Shown: positions 20,641 through 33,305, counted from the stretch's first letter. The stretch is DNA of 64,000 bases from Kalaharituber pfeilii (GCA_015179045.1 WHUZ01000103.1:62001-126000); one strand, 5' to 3'. Made by a program: numbers and translations. Notes: generated by a model not told the origin, from the letters alone.

Positions 20641-21395
20641 TATATCTGTCGCCTTACACTGGAAAACTAGGAGTTCGATCTCGAAAGGATCAGTGCAAAA
20701 CCGTGAAATGTGTAGGCCGGTACACGTCTTCTGAGAGCCACGATACCATAACAGCTTCATATTCAATCAAGAATTGAAAGATAACATGGACCTTGCAACT
20801 CAGTTTATCAAAAGTTCACGCTCTTAAGGCACCCGCATGGCACGATTTCGTTTAAGATTCACTGCTCTCCCCAGATACCTTCCTTAGTGTTGAACCAAAC
20901 CATGCAACATTATGTGACACATGTGGCAGCGGGGGGCAGTTTAACCCCGTCGACACGCGGAGCTATCTACCTTGATGAAAGTGCTGCATGGTTGCGTTAC
21001 CGCCATCAAAAGCGAATCATATTTCTGTTGCTACCCTAAAAAGGATATAGTCTTATTCGAGATTTAAAACTAGAGCAGCAGCTGACTCAGAACTTCAATA
21101 CACACCTGCTGTTCACAATTGGTATGCTGTTCCAGAGTGCATGATATAGATGTGCACCGGCGCACCTTGTAGCTATGGGGGTAAGCAGCATGGTGTGAAA
21201 ATGCCACGAACGCAGTATCTGTTGCGAAGCTAACTTTGTGCCCTTCGCACTCAAGTAAGCCATCAACATCCCTTTACTTTCACTATTATCGTCTGCAGCG
21301 GCAATATGTGACTGGGCAACATCAGCGACACGGCATATCTATTATTGAAGCTACCCCATGCAGCAAAATATAAGATACATTTTGGAACGCTGCTT
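20641..21395. other. Unassigned part of SD-B
   Basis: No gene recognised. Shared with 40641-41213 and 44756-44935. Confidence 0.4.
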
Positions 21396-22306
21396 TTTTT
21401 TTTTTTTTTTTTTTATCACATGACCCCGCATGCAGCTCTTCGCCATGGCATGGCCCCTGGGTCTAAACCCTCAAAGCCCGGAGGCAGGCTTATCTAACTA
21501 CCCTTCCACTGCCTCTACAAACGAAAATCTCACCCCCTCTCCGCCACGCCTCTCCGTGGCACTGAAAATAGCTACACCAAGCCTCCGCCGCCACCTTCGA
21601 ACAAACGAAAAAATGCCCCCTCCCCTTCTCATGTTCTCAGTGCCCTAAAAAACTCCTCCACTGGACCTCCAGCACGTTGACTTCCTCCCCGTTCTCCTGC
21701 CGTTCTACCCACTTCTTTCTGTCTATATGCAGCCACTCCCCCCAGCCTTCTGAATATGACACCTCTTCACACCTGAATGCCAGGTGGTCCGCCGTTTGTT
21801 TCAGCCCGCACCTACACACGCTCTCCTCCGCCGCTTTCCCTATTTTCACCTCCAACTCCTCACTCATCCCCTTCCCCGTTCTCAGTCTTGTGAAGGTGGT
21901 AGCTGCTCCTCTTCCCCACCCCATCACCGCACCCCCTCCGAAGCCTGGCTCCCTTCTCTCCGCTGCGCGCAGTCTCCTCCACTTCTGCCGCAGCCTCCCT
22001 TCGGTCACCACAGACCTTCCTATCTTGCCGCCGCTTTCTTCGCCTTGACGTCTGCCGCCTCATTGCCTGCGATGCCAATATGAGCTTTCACCCACATCAG
22101 CTTGACATCTCCCCCCTTTCTCTTCCTCTCCGCAATCGCATCTACGACTCTCCTCAGGTCCTCGGTTCGTGCCCTCCCCTGGGTTCCCGCCTTCCTCACA
22201 GCCGCTATTAAAGCCTGTGAGTCTGTCAATACCACTAGGCTTGCCGGTGCGGGGACCGCCTTTTCTATCCCCTTCCTCATCCCCTTAATTTCTCCATCCC
22301 ACACTG
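21396..22306 (-). mobile_element. 5'-truncated family-B LINE (RNase H part)
   Basis: Minus-strand LINE with poly(T) at 21396 and TGGAACGCTGC duplicated at both ends (about 21382-21394, 22307-22319). It encodes RNase H: FHTVWDGEIKGMRKGI, VVLTDSQALIAAVRKAG, KLMWVKAHIGIAGNEAAD. A Cys/His tail follows (CRCGLKQTADHLAFRC). The reading frame breaks near 22015-22020, separating the two halves, so it is inactive. Its downstream half is shared with SD-B copy 2 (44935-45534), so it preceded that duplication. Confidence 0.8.
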
Positions 22307-22690
22307 TGTGGAACGCTGCTTGGGGCTCGACCTTTGTATGAGACCGTTCCCAGGCTCCTATATAGGCTCTCCTCCTAGCGAGCCATTCACTCATGCATGG
22401 CGCATTGCACTATTCTATCTGACAGAAAGTGCCAATAACAAGTGTGTCATAATCTCTCATCATCACCTTGTCATCCATGGGGTCAGCCATTCCGTCGTTA
22501 CAATGCGACATCTGTGCCCCCTCCGATGAGTAGTAGCCGCCATGACGGTATCCCGGTGAATCAAACCTTCCTGCTGGCACAGACATTTATAAGAGGTCGT
22601 GAGGGCGGCCGGTTCAACCCTTCACGGTAGAAAGATTATGATCAACATGTTTATATTAGCAGTGCATAACAATACTTCCATGCACTTGTT

Positions 22691-22948
22691 TTGCGAGCTC
22701 GGCTCGGACAGGATCTATGTGGTCGAGAGCGCTTGCGAATGTTTGTTTGGGTGGGTCTTCAACATCTGCTCGAAGCTTATAGGCCGAACATAAGCAATTG
22801 GGTTTCTGGAGACTATTATCATTGTCGAGTTGATGGTATATTGCCCATTACATGTAGGCGGGATGGCACGTGGGAGCTGAAACCATTGCATCGGCAAAAC
22901 GTTCCTTTGCGAGGCAATGTAACGATTAGCGAGTGGTTGTTGTACTAG
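22691..22948 (+). other. Possible CVNH-like exon relic
   Basis: The frame contains ISNWVSGDYYHCRVDG, LPITCRRDGTWELKPL and NVTISEW. The spacing L-x3-C-R-x2-D-G-x-W resembles half of a cyanovirin-N homology domain. It is short, has no clear start or second half, and may be chance. Confidence 0.2.
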
Positions 22949-23073
22949 CATCCAATACTTATCGCAGGGCTTGCCTGGGTTGCAAGGAGTACGAAGGTAG
23001 CACGACGAATATTTATTAACTGAAGCGCCCTATTCTCTTGCTATACTACGCCCAACCTATGACTCCGATGACC

Positions 23074-23454
23074 TAGTGAGCGGCACGAGCTAGCTCGAGC
23101 CGAGCTGGAGGGTGAGCTCGAGCTGGCGTGGCATGAGCTCGAGCCTGGATTGATTATTGACAAACTAAACTAAACTAAGCTAAATTTTCATCTTTCTCAC
23201 TACTATCAGCTAAATTGTGCATTTCGAAGTTGTTGGTAGGTCAGAATGAGCTCCAAGTCTCTAATTATTATTATAGTAGGTATTTACAGTTTATGAAACC
23301 TTGCACTGGCTAAGCATTTTAGCGAGCTGTCAAGAAAAACACAAGCATGATCTTGGCTCGTTTGAGCTCGAGCCAGCTCATGCCAGGCCAGCTTGAGCCA
23401 GCTCGAGCTCAAGATCAGTCGAGCTCGAGCTGGCTCGGCTCGTGCCGCTCACTA
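23074..23454 (+). mobile_element. hAT-type MITE, copy 2
   Basis: 381 bp. Ends TAGTGAGCGGCACGAGC. Perfect 8-bp duplication CGATGACC (23066-23073, 23455-23462). More subterminal GAGCTCGAGC units than copy 1. Confidence 0.92.
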
Positions 23455-23589
23455 CGATGACCCAGTTAAGCTCTGCCTCACCGACACTTGTTACAGAGAG
23501 AATAGGTTGTCCATGCATTGAAATTTGCTTAAAAATGTGTAGAGGGTAATTCGCTATACCATTCCATGCTCTGGATTTAATTTGAGCTT

Positions 23590-23664
23590 TTTTTTTTTTT
23601 CTTTTAAATATCTGTACTCGCATGCCGCCCTGGGGGCTATGGCGAGGTGTTTAGTTTCATAGGA
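23590..23664 (-). mobile_element. Short family-A LINE tail insertion
   Basis: T-rich run, then TACTCGCATGCCGCCCTGGG and GGCTATGGCGAGG. Flanked by the perfect duplication TTAATTTGAGCTT (23577-23589, 23665-23677). Confidence 0.85.
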
Positions 23665-23788
23665 GTTAATTTGAGCTTGGTTTAGAGTAAGTTGCCATCA
23701 CAGAAATTGTGTGTTGTGACAACTGCAACTTGAAATGAGCGATATCACAAGGGTCCCAGTATAGTACGTCATATTCGGAGATGTTAAA

Positions 23789-23967
23789 TGTTAGAAAGAA
23801 GAGATGATTGTTATTACTCTGTAGACACAGTAGTCCAAAGCACGGAAGTTATATACATAGCGCATGAGGTTGCTCTCAGCCCGTACTGGACTTCGTCATG
23901 GCTCCTACTGATATCCGATGCCCAGACCCGTTATGTCAGACTGGACATTAATTGTAGATCTCTAACA
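23789..23967 (-). repeat. 179-bp LTR-like element, copy 2
   Basis: Reverse-orientation copy of 1846-2024, same length and same flanking words. Confidence 0.4.
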
Positions 23968-24104
23968 CTAACCGATAGAGTGCAGGTACTATGAGAGCGC
24001 AGCAGATTAAATGATGTGGAAATATAAGGGATGGCTACTTCTTCCACTGTCCATCGTATCCACAAACAAACGAATTGGAGGCCTAGGCGGGCAGAGAACC
24101 GCAC

Positions 24105-24545
24105 TAGCAGGGCTTCTGGGAGGCAAGAGCATTAGAGCCTGGAGATACAAGATAGGTAAGGAGGAGATCCCAGAATGCAGATGATGCGGAGGGAGTGAAG
24201 AGACGGCAGGACACATCTGGAATGAATGCAGAGTATGGAGACGAATTGGCCATACTCGAGCAGATGCAGTGAAAGACCCGCCGAAGGCGAGGGAGGGCGA
24301 GAGAGATGCCTTGACCGAGATCCTGGAGTGGGTGGGGCGATGAACCAACACGGGCGCGGTAACTTATGTCTTACTTTTCCCTCTTTTCTTATTCTCATAC
24401 GTGGGCGGTGAATTACCACTGGCGGATCCGTTGGAAGTGGTGACCTTATATCTTATTTTTCTTTCCTTCCTTATTCTCTGGTGTAACCACCCTCGCCATA
24501 GACCATAGGGCGGCATGCGAGTAATGATATTAAAAGACAAAAAGA
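24105..24545 (+). pseudogene. LINE 3' end with family-A tail
   Basis: Encodes LLGGKSIRAWRYKIGKEE, then IPECR*CGG with an in-frame stop in place of a Trp/Cys codon, then GHIWNECRVWRR and a tail. Counterpart of 2138-2520. Confidence 0.7.
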
Positions 24546-25019
24546 AGAAAAAATACGAATTGGAGTTACACCCTAAGCTACAAATCGCCTCCCCATAATA
24601 AAAATGAAAAGCATGAAGCCTAAAATCCCCCCTCAGCATAGATTATACCCTTTAACGTAGCAGGGACGGCCAAACAGAAAAGTCTCTACAGCAAGACTCG
24701 TACATGGACGATCTTCTATATAATACCGAGAGATGGGGGGATGCCCGCTCGCTACGTTCGCTTGCAACGGGACAGAGCTTGCGACGGGGTTCCACGCTGT
24801 CAGCCTCGCACAGGAGCGCCTAAGTCTAGAATTGGCAGAGCGAAGTTTCTCATCACTATCATCACTATCCCTTCCGAATTTCCAACTTTCCAATTCCCCA
24901 CCCACCTTACGGAATGACTTGCTGAATCGTCTGCCAAAGAATCGCCTGCTAAATCACCTGCTGAATTGCCTAGTGGATTTAGTTCCCCTACCGAGTCTCG
25001 TGTAGAGCTACATGTTGAA

Positions 25020-25341
25020 TAGTGAGCGGCACGAGCCGAGCCAGCTCGAGCTCAAACGAGCCAAGATCATGCCAGTGTTTTTCTTGACAGCTCGCTAAAA
25101 TGCTTAGCCAGTGCAAGGTTGCATAAACTGTAAATACCTAATATAGTAATAATTAGAGAATTGGAGCTCATTCTGACCTACCAACAACTTCGAAATGCAC
25201 AATTTAGCTGATAGTAGTGAGAAAGATGAAAATTTAGCTTAGTTTAGTTTAGTTTGTCAATATTATGTATATAATCAATCCAGGCTCGAGCCGAGCTCAC
25301 TTACTCACGAGCTGGCTCGAGCTAGCTCGTGCCGCTCACTA
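25020..25341 (-). mobile_element. hAT-type MITE, copy 3
   Basis: 322 bp, opposite orientation to copies 1, 2 and 5. Perfect 8-bp duplication ATGTTGAA (25012-25019, 25342-25349). The empty site is in SD-A copy A near 2983. Confidence 0.92.
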
Positions 25342-26049
25342 ATGTTGAACTTGTTTGCTGAACATGTGTGCTGAACCTCCTCAATTATCAACCAAGCTGC
25401 TAGTTAACGCACATACTGAATTGCTTGCAGAACCTTTCGCGGAACTATATAGTGCATTCTTCCTTACCTAACTACTGGGCCATCCACCATAGCAATTCCT
25501 AAGTGGTAAGTTTAGAAGAGCACAACTTGAGGACCTATGATTTTTTTTCAGTACTAATATGATAGTACCAAAGGATAATGTGATTTACCTTGCATTGGAT
25601 GCCCACTCACTACGCTCGCAACGGTGTTAGAGCTTGCGGCGGAGGTAGGAGTAATGCTTGCGGCACCTTGCGACCAGAGTTAGAGGCGTTGGTACGGTCA
25701 CGAAGTAGTAAATTGTGCCCTCACAACTGCGAGATCTTTTGGGGTGAGTTTGAACATGCTTTTTCAGCCACTTGCACACATGCTTCCTGAAAGACCTCAC
25801 TCACTTTGCTGAGGTTCCATACAACTGCTAGGGGGATTGCGAGCCCTGGGGTGTGACATTAAGAGGGGAAAAACTGTTATTGTGTACACTTAATACCGCA
25901 GGATAGCATTGTACTGTCCAAGACCTGCGCTCTTAAGGTTGCTCTCTTCATCCTTATATGTCACATGCATATCTAGATACTTACTTACGCATCCTCTCTA
26001 CTGCACCCATATGTACAACTGTTGAAAAGTAGGCTCAACAGCATCCACT

Positions 26050-26233
26050 GCAACCGGATAAGGAGACAAACATCGCGGAGATACTGGAATGGGCAGGACA
26101 GGAATAATCTTTCTTTCTTCCTCTTTTCGTTTCGGTTTCTCTTTCTACTTTCTCATACATGTACCTAAAATAACCTCGCCATAGCCCACAGGGCGGCACG
26201 CGAGTAATGAAAAAAAAAAAAAAAAAAAAAAAA
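26050..26233 (+). mobile_element. 184-bp family-A LINE 3' end
   Basis: Flanked by ACAGCATCCACT (26038-26049, 26234-26245). It encodes a short LINE C-terminus (ITEILEWAGQE-like), then 3' UTR, the tail CATAGCCCACAGGGCGGCAC and poly(A). Same site as the 63-bp insert at 6732. Confidence 0.8.
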
Positions 26234-26612
26234 ACAGCATCCACTGTCTCGCACCCGGTGCCGAAATCTGGAGCTGGTAAAGTGAGGTCTCATGAGTGGT
26301 CTCAATAGTTAAATGTCAGCGAAAGGTCATAAAAGAAGAGTAGTCGATTGCCATGTCCGATGCAATATCCATCTAATTCAATGCCTATCTGCATGCGAAG
26401 CCATGCTGCCTCTACAGTCCTATGTATATATGATTTATAGACTGTTTAATCAAACAAACACTTCTCTTCCTTATCCTGTGCTCGGGTTGTCACCTTATAT
26501 GCACATTATCATACGCTCCTACCTCTGAGTGCCGTACCTTGCCATGTTCAGCCTTATTTCTTCCAGCGGGACAGTGATTACTACCATACAGTGGCTGTTA
26601 ACTTTATCTAAT

Positions 26613-27440
26613 GCACTCAAATCGAACGAGGCAGAGGTCATGGTCGTGACAGACTCCAAGGTGGCCATACACAAAATGCAGGGAATCGCAAAGGGGCTCC
26701 CGTCCCCGGACGGCGCAGCAAACGCACTCAGGAAGGTGTGGGAAGACAGACGCTGTCGAGGAGACAGCGACTTCGCCATGATATGGGTGAAGGGACACAA
26801 AGTACTACACGGTAACACAGAGGCAGACAGGATGGCAAAAATTGGCACCTGCCTACAATACCAGGACGAGGTAGTCACGGAACCTGGACTAAGGCAAGCG
26901 GCGAAAGCCTGCAGAGCGGAGGAGAGGACTCGACTACGACTGAACTACAAGCCACGACAGAGATTGGGACATCACGTTAAGTCGATGGCCGGACTGTTGG
27001 GCGGAAAAGGCCTGAGAGCATGGCGTTACAAGATAGACAAAGCCGACGAACCGGATTGCCGATGGTGCGGGAAAGTGAAGAGACGACGGCTCACTTACTG
27101 GAGGGATGCATGGTATGGAAAGGATTCTGGCCGGGGGCCAGGGAGGACATCATGACGTCCCCGAAAAGCACCTACAAGGATAAAGATCCACTAATGAAGC
27201 TGATGAGACGGTTTGACGAGTAAATGTTCTACCTTCCACTTGACCAGAAACGGAGACTTCCTTAATTCATTATCTCATCCATTTCACTTTATATTCCCAT
27301 TTTCTTTACGGAGGTGACGAAGTTAGTCGGATTATTTACTTTTATCTATTTCTTTATTTATTCCCTATGTACTTAACCTCGCCATAGCCCATAGGGCGGC
27401 ATGCGAGTAATGATATTTTTTTTTTTTTTCTTAAAAAATA
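26613..27440 (+). mobile_element. 5'-truncated LINE, RNase H and tail
   Basis: SD-A counterpart of 8148-8997, with target duplication ACTTTATCTAAT / TTTATCTAAT. RNase H motifs VVTDSKVAIHKM and WVKGHKVLHGNTEADR. The frame breaks near 27085. The tail is CATAGCCCATAGGGCGGCAT with T-rich and A-rich ends. Confidence 0.8.
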
Positions 27441-28462
27441 TATTTATCTAATCAACTATTCTACCCGATACTCCACTACTATCATCACTATCTCCCTGCC
27501 ATAGGCCAGTAGCCTGTATGCGGGGCTACGTGACCAAAAAAGAAAAAAAAAAAAATCCCTTCCCCGAAATACTTATAGAACTACATGCCGAACTTGTTTG
27601 CTAAAGTTTCTAACCCACCTGCTAGGCTGCTAAGCTACCGTAGTTAGCTCACATATTGAATTGCTTGCTGAACTCTTTGCTAAACTGTATAGTGCATTCT
27701 CTCCAACTTTGCTACTAAGCCATCTATCTTAGCATTTCCCAAGTAGCAAGTTTAGCAGAGCATAACTCGAGCACCTATAACTTTATAAATTTTTTCAGTA
27801 ATGATATGATAGTGCCAATGGAATAATATTGACACCTACCTTGCATTTATCAAGTTGCAGAGTTGAGAAGAGGCGAGAAGCTAGTTTTAAGAAAGCTTCA
27901 TCATTGGTTCAGGAGAATATCATGGGAGTCAACATCTCGTTATTTGGTTAGTGTGCTGGCAGAACATGCTCAAGTTGACAGAGATTCTGTACAATTTTAT
28001 TAAATATGCTGATCAGCAGCCATCTGTGGAGGTCGTAGCTAGAGGAGGCCTGAGTGGAACAGCAAAGGGGTATTATCTCAGTACTATATAAGAAGAGAAT
28101 GCCCGCTCGCTACGCTCGCAATGGGGGCAGATCGTGCGGGGGGAGCGGAGGCAGAGCTTGCGACCGGGGTTAGGGGCTCTGCAGTGCTGTCACGAAGTAG
28201 CAAATGGCACCATCGCAACCGTGAGAATCTTTTCTGGTGAGTTTGAGCATACTCTTTCAGCCGCTTGCATACATGCTTCCTGAGAGACCCCACTCGCTGC
28301 GCTTGGAGGTCCATACAACTGCTAGGAGGGGTGGCACACCTAGGGCAGTGACGTGCCTAGGGAGTGACGCGCCTAGGGGGGTGATGCGCCCAGAAAAAGT
28401 CACCGACTTTTTCTTTTTTCAACTTGCTCTCTCTCTTTTCCCCTTGTGAGCAATTCTGAGGT

Positions 28463-28806
28463 GGGGAGGTGCAAACGGGGGAGCATCTCGCTTTCCGATG
28501 CAGAAGCCAGGAGGACCGTCCAGAAGGTTTTGAGAGGTGGAGCGACATGGGAAAGAATTGGAAAAGAAGGGTGGAGAATGGGGAGGAATATGACATTTTA
28601 GAGAATTTCTTCGCCTGGGTCAAGTTCTAGCGCGGGGTCAAGTTCTAGAAGTTAGGAGAGCAGGGGCGACGGCGCGATGGGGCCATGTACGCAGAAATTT
28701 GGTTTAGCCTGTCTCCGGGCTATGAGGGCTTGCCCAGGGACCCTGCCATGGCTACGTGCTACAAGCGGGATTATGTGATTTTTTTAAAAAAAAAAAAAAA
28801 ACAAAA
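28463..28806 (+). mobile_element. 5'-truncated family-B LINE 3' end
   Basis: Flanked by the perfect 15-bp duplication GAGCAATTCTGAGGT (28448-28462, 28807-28821). Contains the last part of a LINE C-terminus (GWSDMGKNWKRRVENGEE-like), a 3' UTR with CTGTCTCCGGGC, and the family-B tail. SD-A copy A has the empty site at 10028-10040. Confidence 0.88.
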
Positions 28807-28980
28807 GAGCAATTCTGAGGTCTGACCTTATGAGAATTCCCCCCCCACCCCCCACGTCTGTATGAGAGGGGGTGGGGGGGTGGGGTGGGGTGGGGTGGGA
28901 AAGAAGCAAGGGTGACATCAAGAGGATAGAGATGTACACTTGACACCGAAGGATAGCACTGTATTACTAGCATGTAGCCA

Positions 28981-28996
28981 CCTCGCGACCGCGAGG
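28981..28996 (-). other. Helitron 3' hairpin
   Basis: Perfect 7-bp stem with a 2-base loop, 10 bases before CTAG. Identical to 3223-3238. Confidence 0.85.
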
Positions 28997-29099
28997 GGTG
29001 GTGTGGGTTCTGCGAGGCTTGAGCGCATGTTACAGGCCGTTGCAGTGACGCGCTATGCTGTAAAGTTGCTGTTAAAGGGGTATTACATTATTTATTTAG

Positions 29100-32000
29100 C
29101 TATGGTTGTAGTAATACTTCAGGATATACAATATTTTCTGTAACCATGGGTCCGTTTTCAGACCATAAAACCATCAAATTATTTACATCTGTAATGCGAG
29201 ACATTGCAACATAAAACTGGCCATGTGTAAATGCAGGCATACGTAAATCTACTCCAACAACATCTAATGACTGCCCTTGCGCCTTATTAACTGTCATTGC
29301 AAAACATAAACGGATAGGAAATTGCTTTCGCATCAGTATAAATGGAAGTTCTCCTTCTGTTGTTGAGAGTTTGATGCGAGGTAATAGGCGACGTTGACCT
29401 GTAAAGTCACCATTAAGGATTTGCGCTTCGATACAACGATGTCCGAGTTGAGTAATAGTCATGCGAGTTCCGTTACATAGGCCCTGCTTAGGATCTAGAT
29501 TCCGTAATAGAATTATTGGTGCACCAACTTTGAGATTTAGTTGGGATGGAGGTAATCCAGCTAGATTTAACGTCTGTAAATATTCTGCAGGATATGTATC
29601 GATGTCCGTTTCACTTTGATCAATGTTGTCAACTGCAAAGTAGGTCCGCATATCACCTGGTATATGTTGAATAAGAAGTTCATTAAATTCGGTGACTGTA
29701 TCATTCCGTAAAGTCAAGATTGCTCGTCCATTGAAGGTGTTAAGGTCTAAAGGTGCACTGTCCAAAAGGTTTTTCGGAAATACATGGTTGCAAAACTCCG
29801 AAATTGACCGTTCAGCCTCAATATATGAAGGTAATGAAATGTGACCTCGCAATTCAGGATTATAGGATAGTTGACCTAACCAAGAACTGAATTCTGCATT
29901 ATTTGTACCTTCACGGACTCGCATATTCTTAGTTAAGAAGAGTTGTTGAAAATGCGGCCATAAAACGGAACGTTGAAGACATGCATTAACAATTGCAGCC
30001 CTATTACCCTTCGGAACCACTGGTAAAATTTGCGCAAAATCCCCACCAGTAATAATTGGAATATTTCCGAATAAAGCATTATCAGAAGTACCACAAATAT
30101 CATTAAGTGTTCGAGAAACTGCTTCGAAGCAGCGTTTATTGTGCATAGGTACCTCATCCCAAATAATAAGGCTTGTTTCTCTCAATAATGCTGGTAAAGG
30201 AGAATCGCGCTTGATGGAGCATGTTGAAAACTCGTTTAACACTAACGGAATTTTGAAACGGGAATGTGAAGTACGTCCGCCAGGAAGTAATTGAGCTGCA
30301 ATTCCAGATGAAGCCACGCAAAGTACTATTTTACCCTTAGAACGGAGGTAGTTGCATAGTACATTATAGAGAAATGTTTTTCCGGTCCCTGCAGGTCCCT
30401 GTAAGAAAAAATGGGCAGGAAAACCATTCTCTATTGCATATATAATTGTATCAAATGCATGTTTCAGGTCAGAATTTAGCATTTCATACCGTTGCTCATA
30501 TAATGTTGCCTCTTGCTCTGTATTATACTGTAATTCATCTGCAAGTATGGAATTTTCACTGAATGTATTCCATTGCAGAACCGGAAGTGGTATTTGGAAA
30601 TTTGTTAAACAGCGTCCTTGCTGTAGCAACATCTGATTGATCAGATATAGACCATAATCTAAGTGAAAAGAGTCTTGTAGATCTGGTGGAAGTAGATGCG
30701 AGTTTTCACTTAGAAAAAACATCAAATCATCACAGATATGGTTGCAAAAACGGTCCCATAGAGCTTTTGGATCTGTAACATTCCCATAAAGAAGAGCTGT
30801 TGCAAATAATGTACGTAACGATCCTCCGTTTCCAAATAGAGATGCCTCTGTAAAACATTCCACCCATTCATTATCATCCTCCAGAAGTCCTAATGCCTGA
30901 CAGGCCTCTCGAAAGGTTGGATATTGAATATTACGGACAGTGCGTAATTCCTCAAAGCTTTTTGCACCTCGCACAACAGTTAATAATAGGCGTAAATAGT
31001 ACTTTTCACCCATAAAAGGATTGCAGTGATAGATACGGCCAATTGCAATGCCTCGTTGTCGTGGTGTCCATTTCCGTAAAGGTTGATTCCATACAAAATG
31101 TGATGGAAACTCCTGATAAAGGTATTGTCGGGCATTTGGCATATCTTGATTAGCTTGAAAATAGCCCATTAATGTTGTACAGCTAGTACTTAATTGGTTT
31201 GCCAAGGTTTCTGCTGTTGCATTCTCCGTAAAGTATACTGGTTGCTCACCAGGGAGGTGTATTGCTAAATGTATGACCGGTGGGGATTCTTCGTGCATAT
31301 CGTACTCGAAAAGGCGCCATATCGCTTCTGTTGGGCCAATATAACGTCCTTGCAGGTATCGTTTAATTTCGTCATCTTCCGTATCGAGCTGTAATGTTGT
31401 TCGGTCTGACCCTTTATATATATACTTATGGATGTACTTAACTGCTTTGACTGTAGCACATACCTCCACATTAATATGTGCCTTATAACGCCAAGATAAA
31501 TATGGATTATATGGTACAATCCACTGATTATCAATTGTAACCCGTTGTTCACCTGATAATGGTACTGAAAAAGTTGTACCATTATTTTGTCGCCTATATA
31601 AAGGGTATCCATCTTCATGAATAACTGTTTCCTCCTGAAATGAACGTGGATATTTTTTGGAGCATGTTTTCGGACCGTTTTCATACTTTGCAGTCATGCA
31701 AGGAGCATTAGGATTATGTATTCCACATGGTCCATGGATCATAGTTGATGTAACTATATTCCAAAGTTCCGTATTGGTAGGTGTATCTTTTGTGGGAATC
31801 TCTGCCGAAATTATTTCATTAATCTGATCTGCGAGATATGAAATGATCTTCCTTATGTAGGAAAACTAAGAGATGCATATGTGGTAATCCCCGTTTTTAA
31901 TATTCAATTGTCCATACCCAACCAATACAACGTCCAAAAATATGTTGATGCTTGATTTCAGACAGTAACTGTTGTTGCTTTAGATGAAAAACTCTTGCAA

Positions 32001-33305
32001 CCAAGTCTGGACGGTCTATAGCAGTTTGTGTAGGTAATAGCTCTTGTGTAATCTCTTTCCACTTCGGATTAGCTGTAAAGGTAATAAAAAGTGTAGGACG
32101 ACCGAAATGACGAACAATAGCCATCGAATCTTGGAACAACTGTTGCATATAACGATCCCCACCAGTAAAACTACTTGGTAGAATAATACGATGCCCTAAC
32201 ATCCTTGTATCCATATCTTGCCTTCCTAAAGCATCCGTTAAGCCATTATACACATCTGCTCGAATTGCTCTCTGATTATTACGGAGCCATAATAGTTTAT
32301 TTTGATCGCATACTGCCCATGCATCAACAATATATTGCTGAAATAATCGTTGCGCTCGAAATAAAGTCTCAGGCTCAGTATTTCGAAAGTGTAAACGATA
32401 GCGATAATAGGCTCTTTGTGGTAAACGGAGGCGACTTCGATTTCCTGCTCTATTCTCAAGCTGTAATGCCCAATGCCAACCTAAATCTTTAGTATTAACT
32501 ACGAAATATTATTTTAAGAGGAGTACTAACCTGATTCTCCATGTGGAAATAATAAAACATAATGTAATGGCATATAAGCAGCATGGTTTGGATTAATTGT
32601 AGTAAATCCATGTGCACCAAGTGTGTTACGGTGCGCTAACACTATATCACGGCATCCTGCAGCTTCATACTCATCTGGAATAATGACCGCAATTTCTCTG
32701 CTAGTTGGTAAATTCTCCCGCCGCTTATCTGACCCATGTTCTATGATTAACTGCATTCGTGGATTTAAAATAATCCTTGCTTCCTCATTTTGATCTTGCA
32801 TAAGATCCAAACGCTCTTTTGCAGTCAAATACATATCAAAAAATGGATTTACATTGCGAATTATCTCCAGCAACTGCCGTAACACTTCCGCTTGCAACAT
32901 AACATGACGTTGCTCTTGAATTTGTACTGCATATTCAGGATCATAGAAATATAATTGTGCATATTGTGCAGCTGAATCTTCTGTAGGGTATAAAGGGCCT
33001 TGCATATGAAATAACTCGCCATGAATCTGAAAGCATTGAAATCCACGTAATGTAACAGGTAAACGGGTATCAGGTGTACATTTAATAGAAGTAAAAGCAA
33101 GTGCAGTATTATATTTGCGGATATTATTACGGAAATCTTTAGCTCTTTGGTCCGTTCCGTGAAATAAGGTATGAAGATAGGGTGGTAAAGGTTGCAATGG
33201 CTCTAAACGTATATCTCCTTGCTTGCAACATCCCATAAATCGAGGTGTAACTACACTTGATCCATGTATACGCTCATCCTTCCAGTGCAATGCTTTGCTA
33301 ATCAA
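29100..33305 (-). pseudogene. Helitron Rep-helicase gene, intron-containing, disabled
   Basis: Encodes the rolling-circle transposase of Helitrons. Minus-strand order: N-terminal part from about 33303 (ALHWKDERIHGSS, FMGCCKQGD, LHTLFHGTD); a 50-bp intron 32530-32481 (GTTAGT...TTTAG) joining FPHGES to GWHWALQLENR; the Rep domain with GLPHMHLLVF (HUH) and VKYIHKYIYKG (tyrosines); then a PIF1-type helicase with LQGPAGTGKTFLYN (Walker A), SLIIWDEVPM (Walker B) and a C-terminal TVNKAQGQSLD. Breaks: a TAA after WTIEY at about 31905, where the family has Gln, and a frameshift shortly after at about 31840-31860. The last 880 codons (31742-29100) are open. The first frame starts without Met just after a TTGATTAG acceptor-like site, so an upstream exon is likely. 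One CAA to TAA change fits C-to-T mutation (RIP), unproven. Confidence 0.88.

Larger units (their letters stand above)
19157..22010 (+). repeat. Segmental duplication SD-B, copy 1
   Basis: Matches 39163-41213 and, past a 3.5-kb insertion in the other copy, 44756-45534. It includes an AT-rich block (19350-19800), repeat R-C, unassigned DNA and the start of a family-B LINE. Near 20060-20360 the copies differ by small indels only. Confidence 0.85.
24178..28966 (+). repeat. Segmental duplication SD-A, copy B
   Basis: Collinear with 2138-10180. It ends exactly where the Helitron at 28967 begins. The flank expected beyond the Helitron (TTAAGGCCTG..., as at 10176) was not found downstream. Confidence 0.85.
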
